Shown: piece after piece, positions 25,842-31,086 of the stretch | Layout of the letters: each line of letters opens with the position of its first letter | Position numbering within the stretch: position 1 is the first letter of the stretch | Assembly: GCA_002311635.1 (NCBI GenBank) | Contig: DBZJ01000090.1 | Span: 1-31,086 of the forward strand | Direction of reading: 5' to 3' | From: Syntrophaceae bacterium UBA1163 | GTDB taxonomy: Bacteria; Desulfobacterota; BSN033; UBA1163 | DNA length: 31,086 nt | Made by a program: the position numbers and the translations under genes | Notes under the pieces: generated by a model | The model's input: the letters and a program-made list of their open reading frames with translations, nothing else | Database searches by the model: none | What the model was told of the DNA's origin: nothing

Positions 25842-25968
25842 CTGTCACCTCACATCTATCCGTTCTTGTATTCTTGAATCCTGTCATACATAAGAGAATA
25901 GCCCAAAGCCCCGTAAAAAACAAAAGGACAGCGGCATATATCGCAACCAGTAATGACCACGGGGTCAT
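25834..25968 (-). CDS. Small membrane protein, 44 aa, coupled to the hydrolase
   Basis: A short ORF begins MTPWSLLVAIYAAVLLFF and continues through TGLWAILLCMTG, giving one hydrophobic helix of roughly 25 residues, then a polar tail rich in Lys, Arg and Asp. The ATG at 25968 has GGAG five bases upstream. Its stop codon overlaps the hydrolase start in ATGACTGA, the classic arrangement for translational coupling. I do not recognise the family. It may be a membrane partner or leader for the exported hydrolase. Confidence 0.6.
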   Translation of the reverse strand: MTPWSLLVAIYAAVLLFFTGLWAILLCMTGFKNTRTDRCEVTDD

Positions 25969-26045
25969 AATGACTCCATTGACCCTTTCCACTTATCTTT
26001 CCTTATCGTTCTCCATCCTGACTGGCCACTTTTTTATAGACATTG

Positions 26046-26879
26046 TCATTTGTTGCGGCCCGGCTTCTTTCCGGTTTCCTCTTTCTTATGAACGTGTTCC
26101 TTCCGTACCCAATTGTTCACAATAGAAGTAATATCCTTGCTGACCTCGCTCCCGTCAAGCTTATGATCAGGCATTCTTATTCCACCCAGTATGGTAAGAA
26201 GGTCAGCTTCCAAGGTTCTTTGATCCTTGTAGCCCTTAAGGATCAAAAGGAAATGAACTGCTTCATTTGGGTTATACACTTCGGCTGTAGCTACATAGCC
26301 CTTTTCAAATTTCCGTTCCGAAAGCACACAGAGCGCCTTTAAGGTCCGAGTGTTGACAGCAAGTATCTTACCTATGCCGCCTGGGTGGAAGTATATAGCC
26401 TTTAACGTTAGATTGATTAATGCCGTCATGTTCTTGTTTCGCGAATGGAAGATAGATATATCCGCGGGAGACGAATTAAATATTGCGAGTCTCTCCTCGT
26501 AAGAAAAAGAATGAGGCTTGATTTTGCCTATTTTTTCCAATTCTATCATAATCTGTGAGGGCGTTATATCACCGATTGCAAAAGTAGGTCCAGTGTCGGA
26601 AGCAAAAAATATGTTTGTCTCGTAGCCACTCACCTTGTCATATCTCAACATGGGTAGCCTAATGGTTAAGTTCCCGATGTCGAGATTCATCCATTCTTGC
26701 GGAGGTGATTTCAAGGTGACTATCGGTTCCGGAGTCACACCGTGGTAGCTTTTGAGGTTACCGAAGCTCTTGTCACGATGTAGCCTAAACACGAGGACCG
26801 GATAATAATACCAGACAAGAAAACCTATGACCAATAGGAAACCCGACACCAAGGCAATGACCTTGCTCTTCCGTTTCAT
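26046..26879 (-). CDS. Unrecognised single-pass membrane protein
   Basis: A 277-aa protein of no family I recognise. Residues 1-6 are basic and 7-29 form one hydrophobic helix (VIALVSGFLLVIGFLVWYYYPV), so the bulk is probably outside the cytoplasm, anchored at the N-terminus. The outer part has mixed beta-like segments and no cysteine motif; the C-terminus (VRKEHVHKKEETGKKPGRNK) is strongly basic. The ribosome site AAGGAG is 5 bases before the ATG. It lies between rlmI and the small membrane ORF plus hydrolase, so it may belong with those two as an envelope unit. Confidence 0.7.
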   Translation of the reverse strand: MKRKSKVIALVSGFLLVIGFLVWYYYPVLVFRLHRDKSFGNLKSYHGVTPEPIVTLKSPPQEWMNLDIGNLTIRLPMLRYDKVSGYETNIFFASDTGPTFAIGDITPSQIMIELEKIGKIKPHSFSYEERLAIFNSSPADISIFHSRNKNMTALINLTLKAIYFHPGGIGKILAVNTRTLKALCVLSERKFEKGYVATAEVYNPNEAVHFLLILKGYKDQRTLEADLLTILGGIRMPDHKLDGSEVSKDITSIVNNWVRKEHVHKKEETGKKPGRNK

Positions 26880-26916
26880 AGAATCTCCTTATATTCTTCT
26901 TTAACATAACTCGGGT

Positions 26917-28098
26917 TTATGAAACTCGGCAAATCAGACCCTTCAGGTATTCGCCTTCGGGATGGGATAAGTTGATTGGATGATCCCAGGGATGCCCTAT
27001 TCGACTTAAGAGTTGAACGCTTCTCCCGGAATCCAGTGCGGCAGAAAAAACAATCTTCTGAAATAAATCCCAGCTCATATGATGAGAGCAAGAAAACGTG
27101 AAGAGGAGACCTTCCTTATTCAACAAACGAAAGGCCCAAAGGTTGAGGTCTTTATATCCCCTCGATGCGCTCGAAAGATGCCCTTTCTTTTTAGCGAACG
27201 GAGGAGGATCGAGAATCACGATATCGTACCCTGGTTCAAGACCCCTCATAACCTCAAAGACATCTCCTCGAATGCTCCGATGGGGGATTTTCTCCAAATG
27301 GTTTAAACTGAAATGGTCCTCTGCGATCGACAAAGCCTCCTCAGAAGAATCGATGAGTGTAATTTCTTTTGCTCCTCCAGCTCCCGCATGGATAGAAAAA
27401 CCTCCGGTATAGGAGAAACAGTCTAAAAACTTCCTTCCCTCTGAGAGACTTTTTAAAGAGAAGCGATTTTCTCTCTGATCCAAGTAAAAACCGGTTTTTT
27501 GCCCCTTCTTCACATTCACTCTAAAACGGCAACCATGTTCTTCAATCTCAATAAATTCTGGAACGTCCTTCCCGTAGAGAAGCCCGCTGTTTTCTGCCAA
27601 TCCTTCCTCTTTCCTCGTCGCCACATCACTTCTCTCATAAATGCTTTGGGGACGAAATTCTTTTGCCAACAAATTAATTAACATTTCTTTCAACCCATCC
27701 ATCCCTGCTGTCAAACACTGGAGGACCAAGGTTTCTCCGTAACGATCCACAATCAACCCCGGAAGATAATCCCCCTCTCCGTTGATGACACGATAGGCAT
27801 TGGTCTTACCTTTAAACCAATTCGCTCTTAAACCAACCGCTCTTGAAATCCGCCTGCTGAAAAAATTTTCTCCAACTTCTTCCTCTTTTTGCGTCAGGAG
27901 GCGAACGATGATTTGGGAGCGAGGGTTGATATGCCCAATTCCTAAGAATTGGCCTTCCTTAGAGTAGACCTTTCCCAGCTCTCCGGAAGAGACTTCTCCC
28001 TCTACCTTGGCGACTGCTCCGGAGAAGACCCAGGGATGCCCCCGCAATACCGGCTTCTCTCTGCCTCGCTTCAATATGATCCTGGGAAGGGCAACCAT
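26917..28098 (-). CDS. rlmI: RlmI/RlmK-type class I rRNA methyltransferase
   Basis: A 393-aa SAM-dependent methyltransferase of the COG1092 group; the E. coli member RlmI makes m5C1962 in 23S rRNA. Residues 1-75 form a PUA RNA-binding domain, followed by an EEHGCRF strand region, GFYLDQRENR (203-212), the SAM-binding FLDCFSYTGGFSIHA (224-238), the DPPPF motif at 297-301 and a candidate catalytic cysteine in FSCSHHM (Cys337). Length and motif order are as in the family. No ribosome site is seen: the start codon itself lies in the first unit of heptad array C3. Confidence 0.88.
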   Translation of the reverse strand: MVALPRIILKRGREKPVLRGHPWVFSGAVAKVEGEVSSGELGKVYSKEGQFLGIGHINPRSQIIVRLLTQKEEEVGENFFSRRISRAVGLRANWFKGKTNAYRVINGEGDYLPGLIVDRYGETLVLQCLTAGMDGLKEMLINLLAKEFRPQSIYERSDVATRKEEGLAENSGLLYGKDVPEFIEIEEHGCRFRVNVKKGQKTGFYLDQRENRFSLKSLSEGRKFLDCFSYTGGFSIHAGAGGAKEITLIDSSEEALSIAEDHFSLNHLEKIPHRSIRGDVFEVMRGLEPGYDIVILDPPPFAKKKGHLSSASRGYKDLNLWAFRLLNKEGLLFTFSCSHHMSWDLFQKIVFSAALDSGRSVQLLSRIGHPWDHPINLSHPEGEYLKGLICRVS

Positions 28099-28187
28099 GA
28101 ACGATGTACGATGAGCTATTGAACGAAGAACGATGAACCAAGAACCATGAACGATAAACTATGAACGATGTACGATGAACCGTGAAT
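28096..28187. repeat. Heptad array C3 (GATGAAC family), thirteen units
   Basis: The longest array in the window: 13 units from 28096, all 7 bases except one of 8 (28117-28124). Typical units are GATGAAC, CATGAAC, GATGTAC, GATAAAC and TATGAAC. It fills nearly the whole spacer between the ATP-grasp gene and rlmI and includes the rlmI start codon. It is the same family as arrays C1 and C2 11 kb away. Confidence 0.85.
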
Positions 28188-28207
28188 GGAAAAGTATATC
28201 CCTTGCC

Positions 28208-29227
28208 CTATCCTTTTGGCTCTGCATTTTTTCTCAGAAGCGCTCTCTCGATCAAGTTTCCGACGAATTCCGTATAAGTCGTCCCTTGGACTTTGAGAGC
28301 TCTGGCCATTCCGGATTGAGGAGAGATATCCGGGTTGGGATTTACTTCCAACACATAGATTTTCCCGTCCCGGTCGACGCGGATATCCACCCTCGCATAA
28401 TCCCGGCACTCGAACAGCTTAAAAACCCTCGCTGCAATATGTTCTACTCTCTTTTTCGTTATCCATTCCAGGGGCGCAGGGCAGACCGGTTTTGATTTTT
28501 GATATTCGGAGCTCTCCGTGACCCATTTGGCTTCGTATCCACATATCTTAGGGACTCCCTCCGGAAACTCGGAGTAGTCGATCTCCGAGATAGGGAGGAT
28601 CTCCACCTTTCCATCGGTCTCCATCAAACCCACATTCAACTCCCTGCCATCGACGAATTCCTCCACCAAGGCAGGTTGTTGATACTGTTCGATGACATAC
28701 TGAATCTGCTTGCCCAAGGTCGCATCGTCGAAGACGACACTTTCTCTCGAGATGCCCAGGCTTCCATCTTCATGAAGGGGTTTGACGATGATCGGGAAGA
28801 GGTTCCCCTTTAACGGACCCGCGGCGCGCTCGAAGATTCGATATCGAGGGGTCAGGATTTCTTGAGACTGGAGGATGTCTTTCACCTTTCCTTTGTCTTG
28901 ACATAACCCGAGCGTAAGAGGGGAGGATCCGGTATAGGGAATTCGAAAAAGATCCAAGAGGGCCGGGATATTCATCTCCCAGCAGCTATTTCCATAAACA
29001 CTCTCGCATAAGTTGAAGACGACATCGGGCTGGTATTCCCTCAGCCAGTGGATGACCGGAAAAATTTCATCCTGGACGGCTAACGTAATGCTTTGATGAC
29101 CGAGTGATCGGACCGCATTCTCCACGGCTGAGATCTCCTCGATGATCGCACCCTCTGCAAGGATATCTTTTTCTTCCCCTTTCTGGAGCCGTTCAAAAAG
29201 ATTGTACAGGATCACTACTTTCAGCAC
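28208..29227 (-). CDS. ATP-grasp ligase, D-Ala-D-Ala ligase-like
   Basis: A 339-aa ATP-grasp enzyme that should form an amide or similar bond with ATP. It shows an N-terminal pre-ATP-grasp domain (FNLCESVYGN at 71-80), the ATP lysine region IVKPLHEDGSLGIS (147-160), EEFVDGRELNVG (189-200) and magnesium ligands in DYARVDIRVD and LEVNPNPD (Glu294, Asn296). It is related to D-alanine-D-alanine ligase, but no other wall genes are nearby. The GTG start follows AGGAGAGG. It is downstream of a lysine 2,3-aminomutase-like gene on the same strand, so a beta-lysine or other amino acid may be its substrate; that is inference. True Ddl is a possible alternative. Confidence 0.8.
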   Translation of the reverse strand: MLKVVILYNLFERLQKGEEKDILAEGAIIEEISAVENAVRSLGHQSITLAVQDEIFPVIHWLREYQPDVVFNLCESVYGNSCWEMNIPALLDLFRIPYTGSSPLTLGLCQDKGKVKDILQSQEILTPRYRIFERAAGPLKGNLFPIIVKPLHEDGSLGISRESVVFDDATLGKQIQYVIEQYQQPALVEEFVDGRELNVGLMETDGKVEILPISEIDYSEFPEGVPKICGYEAKWVTESSEYQKSKPVCPAPLEWITKKRVEHIAARVFKLFECRDYARVDIRVDRDGKIYVLEVNPNPDISPQSGMARALKVQGTTYTEFVGNLIERALLRKNAEPKG

Positions 29228-29341
29228 GGATCCTCTCCTCCCCTTTACCCCGTATCATGCAAACACTGGACTTCCGACTTTAGTCCTCAGAGTTTTTGGT
29301 CACAGGAAATTAGCCCTCTCTATCAAGAGTGCTAATTCATC

Positions 29342-29356
29342 CCTGCCTTCGGCAGG
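29342..29356. repeat. Short palindrome CCTGCC/GGCAGG
   Basis: CCTGCC (29342-29347) and GGCAGG (29351-29356) pair over a 3-base loop, with a further CAGG copy adjacent. It is the same core as the palindrome at 9313-9331. Confidence 0.55.
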
Positions 29357-29365
29357 CAGGTGCTC

Positions 29366-29393
29366 GATGTCTGATGTCTACAGTCTGATGTCT
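29366..29393. repeat. Heptad array E (GATGTCT family), four units
   Basis: Four contiguous units at 29366, 29373, 29380 and 29387: GATGTCT three times and ACAGTCT once. A looser stretch with similar GACTT/AGTCC words at 7-base spacing lies at 29267-29294 in the same gap, partly in the opposite sense. Both sit between the aminomutase-like gene and the ATP-grasp gene. Confidence 0.75.
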
Positions 29394-29411
29394 GGATCAC
29401 AGTTGCCACGC

Positions 29412-30695
29412 TTACGCCGTGGCCTTTTTCGACGCCGTCTTTTCCTCCCCTATGGGTCTGGTCTTCTTGAATTCAATGATATTCGGCTCTGGATATTCGA
29501 AAACCTTTCCCTCATAATTTCTCAAGACAATCTTTCCCCTGCCCTTCGAGACCACGTAATCCGGCTGCAACGGAATTTTCCCTCCACCTCCGGGTGCATC
29601 GACGACATAGGTGGGAACCGCATAGCCCGTGGTGTGGCCGCGCAATTTTTCCATGATCTGAATCCCCGTCGCCACAGAGGTCCGGAAGTGTTCCGTCCCC
29701 ATGGCCAGGTCGCACTGATAGATATAATACGGGCGGACCCGGACCTTGAGGAGTTCGTGAAGGAGCTTTTTCATGACGTAGGGTTTATCGTTGATCCCCT
29801 TCAGAAGGACCGTCTGGCTCCCCAGAGGGATCCCTCCGTCTGCCAGCTCGCCGCAAGCTCTCCTCACCTGATCGGTCACCTCCTTCGGGTGGGTGAAATG
29901 GATAGAGATCAAGAGGGGATGATACTTCTTTAACATCCTCACCAACCCACCGGTGATTCGTTGGGGAAGGGTCACCGGGACTCTCGTCCCAATCCGGAGG
30001 ACTTCGATGTGGGGAACGGCCCTCAATCGGCTCAACATCTCCTCCAGTCTCTCATTTTCCAGGAGGAGCGGATCCCCTCCCGATAGGAGGACATCTCGAA
30101 CCTTTCGATGGCCCTTTAAATATTTGACCACCTCCTCAAAATTTCCCTGGGTGATCGACTTCTCGTTGCTCCCCACCAATCGTCTCCTCGTGCAGTACCG
30201 GCAGTAGACGGCGCATTGGTCCGTGACGAGCAGAAGCACCCGATCCGGATAACGGTGGACAAGGCCCGGCACGGGAGAATGGTTGTCCTCTCCCAGGGGA
30301 TCCACCATTTCACTTTTTGAGAAATGAATTTCCTCGATTCGAGGAACCGCCTGTCTACGGATGGGGCAATTGGGATTGATCGGGTCCATCAGGCTCGCAA
30401 AATAAGGTGTGACGGCTAAGGCCAATCTTCCTTTCGAATGTTTGATCCCCTCGACCTCCTCGGGAGTCAAATCGATCACCTCTTTGAGCTGCTCAAGCGT
30501 GGTAATGCGATGTCTAAGCTGCCATCTCCAATCGTTCCATTCCCTTTCTGAAACGCCCTTCCAAACTTCAGGAATGGACTCTCTCGATTCTTCGACCCTC
30601 TCCCCTTCCATCTGAGGGGGAAACAAATAAAGCTGCGAGGCCCTTCTCATCCCCCTTGGGGGGACGGACAAATTAGAGTCTGAAGCAGGCTCCAT
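29412..30695 (-). CDS. kamA: Lysine 2,3-aminomutase-like radical SAM enzyme
   Basis: A 427-aa KamA-family enzyme that moves an amino group from C2 to C3 using SAM, a [4Fe-4S] cluster and PLP. Visible features: the radical SAM motif CAVYCRYC (Cys161, 165, 168), and the PLP lysine in GGGGKIPL (Lys373). Two aspartates, Asp329 in YQCDLAMG and Asp366 in VVDAPGGGG, sit at the same spacing from each other (37) and from the lysine (7) as the substrate-binding Asp293, Asp330 and Lys337 of clostridial lysine 2,3-aminomutase. Glutamate aminomutases differ at these aspartates, so lysine is the likelier substrate. The start chosen is ATG 30695, with AAGGAG about 6 bases upstream; an ATG six codons earlier has no such site. 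The C-terminal zinc or dimer domain is short. Confidence 0.88.
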   Translation of the reverse strand: MEPASDSNLSVPPRGMRRASQLYLFPPQMEGERVEESRESIPEVWKGVSEREWNDWRWQLRHRITTLEQLKEVIDLTPEEVEGIKHSKGRLALAVTPYFASLMDPINPNCPIRRQAVPRIEEIHFSKSEMVDPLGEDNHSPVPGLVHRYPDRVLLLVTDQCAVYCRYCTRRRLVGSNEKSITQGNFEEVVKYLKGHRKVRDVLLSGGDPLLLENERLEEMLSRLRAVPHIEVLRIGTRVPVTLPQRITGGLVRMLKKYHPLLISIHFTHPKEVTDQVRRACGELADGGIPLGSQTVLLKGINDKPYVMKKLLHELLKVRVRPYYIYQCDLAMGTEHFRTSVATGIQIMEKLRGHTTGYAVPTYVVDAPGGGGKIPLQPDYVVSKGRGKIVLRNYEGKVFEYPEPNIIEFKKTRPIGEEKTASKKATA

Positions 30696-30709
30696 CTTCT
30701 CTCCTTCCC

Positions 30710-30841
30710 GCATATCTGCTGAGAGGACGGCGGTCCCCTGCCCGACCTGGATTTTTAGAAAACAAAAAAGGAGATATCATGAGATACCTCCTCCGTCAAG
30801 GCAAAGAGAAAGAAAAGCTTCTTTCCAATTAGCAGATATGC
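30710..30841. other. 132-bp segment bounded by perfect 11-bp inverted repeats
   Basis: GCATATCTGCT (30710-30720) and AGCAGATATGC (30831-30841) are perfect inverted copies. Between them lies the intrinsic terminator at 30761-30791. In the minus-strand transcript the arms would bracket the terminator and end just before the ribosome site of the aminomutase gene. This could be a leader switch or a small non-autonomous element. Confidence 0.5.
30761..30791 (-). terminator. Intrinsic terminator upstream of the aminomutase gene
   Basis: On the minus strand GGAGGTATC pairs with GATATCTCC (9 bp with one G-T) over a TCAT loop, followed at once by TTTTTTGTT. This is a strong Rho-independent terminator. 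It ends transcription from the gene entering at the right edge, or acts as an attenuator about 65 bases ahead of the aminomutase start. Confidence 0.8.
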
Positions 30842-30904
30842 ACCTTTTCTTTTTTTTGCGCTGCACTCGAATAACGGTCTCCTTTTTCGGATGACGTTAC
30901 TTTT

Positions 30905-30942
30905 GTTGGCGCCCCCTTTCTTTCAAAGAGGGGGGCGCCAAC
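30905..30942. other. Long GC-rich hairpin downstream of the right-edge gene
   Basis: GTTGGCGCCCCC (30905-30916) pairs with GGGGGCGCCAAC (30931-30942), 12 perfect base pairs with a 14-base loop. It lies 21 bases after the stop of the right-edge gene. No T-run follows on the minus strand, so it may protect the 3' end of the mRNA rather than terminate it. Confidence 0.6.
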
Positions 30943-30963
30943 GCATTAACCATAAAACAGACC

Positions 30964-31086
30964 TTACTTCTTGGGGGCTTCAGGAGCCGGAGTCGGCGCC
31001 GGCGCTGTTGTTGCGGGCGCTGGTGGAGCTGGTGCCTCAGCAGGCTTCTCCATTGCTTTTTCTGGTGCCTTCGGTGCCTCCTTGGC
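30964..31086 (-). CDS. C-terminal tail of an Ala/Pro/Lys-rich protein (partial)
   Basis: The last 40 codons of a gene that begins beyond the right edge. The residues are almost only Ala, Pro, Lys, Glu and Thr (for example EAPAPPAPATTAPAPT, ending APEAPKK and TAA). Tails like this occur on secreted, membrane-anchored or DNA-binding proteins as flexible linkers; no family can be named from this part. The frame has strong coding character and ends 21 bases before a long hairpin. Confidence 0.55.
   Translation of the reverse strand, partial: AKEAPKAPEKAMEKPAEAPAPPAPATTAPAPTPAPEAPKK

Noticed and set aside
28208..29227. Assignment as a true cell-wall D-Ala-D-Ala ligase (ddl)
   Set aside because: The fold matches, but no mur or fts genes are nearby and the aminomutase neighbour suggests another substrate, so no symbol was given.
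29142..29933. A 263-codon plus-strand open frame opposite the aminomutase
   Set aside because: It runs through the intergenic repeats and antisense to kamA, and has no coding features of its own.
30779..30823. A 14-codon plus-strand ORF (MRYLLRQGKEKEKLLSN) with AAGGAG upstream
   Set aside because: The ribosome-like site and first codons are the arms of the minus-strand terminator hairpin, which explains the sequence better.

Overview
All recognisable genes lie on the minus strand, so transcription runs from high to low coordinates. The content suggests a strictly anaerobic bacterium, most likely of the Desulfobacterota (former Deltaproteobacteria) and syntrophic or sulfate-reducing in style. 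The grounds are a large heterodisulfide-reductase (Hdr) cluster, an oxygen-sensitive two-subunit class I fumarase, a malate dehydrogenase, an acyl-CoA ligase, a Re-type citrate synthase-like enzyme and a soluble-type fumarate reductase. The taxon is inferred from gene content; there is no rRNA, and I found no tRNA, CRISPR array, insertion sequence or origin.

Region 1 (about 0.25-17.8 kb) reads as one long unit headed by a LacI-type regulator with two copies of a near-palindromic operator upstream. Order of transcription: lacI-like, mdh, fumarase alpha, fumarase beta, hdrC1-hdrB1-hdrA1-hdrA2, hdrC2-hdrB2-hdrA3, mvhD, an FrhB/FdhB-family protein, then fumarate reductase/succinate dehydrogenase iron-sulfur and flavoprotein subunits. 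The Hdr genes form two sets in the same C-B-A order. In set 1 the HdrA function is split over two genes (435 and 650 aa); in set 2 the same short-then-long order is fused into one 1010-aa protein followed by MvhD. No cytochrome b or membrane anchor is present, so the simplest reading is a soluble complex linking malate/fumarate/succinate to ferredoxin, NAD(P)H or another two-electron carrier, possibly by flavin-based electron bifurcation or confurcation. The electron route is inference.

Region 2 (18.1-23.4 kb) holds aspS, a Re-citrate synthase/homocitrate synthase-family enzyme with an unexpected C-terminal Cache (PDC-like) sensor domain, and an AMP-forming acyl-CoA ligase. Region 3 (23.4-24.0 kb) is non-coding with GC-rich hairpins. 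Region 4 (24.0-28.1 kb) has an RlmI-type rRNA methyltransferase, an unrecognised single-pass membrane protein, a 44-codon membrane ORF whose stop overlaps the next start, and a Tat-motif alkaline-phosphatase-superfamily hydrolase. Region 5 (28.2-31.1 kb) has an ATP-grasp ligase, a lysine 2,3-aminomutase-like radical SAM enzyme, an intrinsic terminator and the Ala/Pro-rich tail of a gene entering from the right.

The most striking non-gene signal is that most spacers of more than about 50 bp carry short tandem arrays with a 7-base period. At least five sequence families are seen (GCTATGC, CGTAAGT/CGTTAGG, GATGAAC, GATGTCT and a 31-bp 6-6-7-6-6 CGTGTC element). Several arrays come as facing inverted pairs that could form imperfect hairpins between genes.
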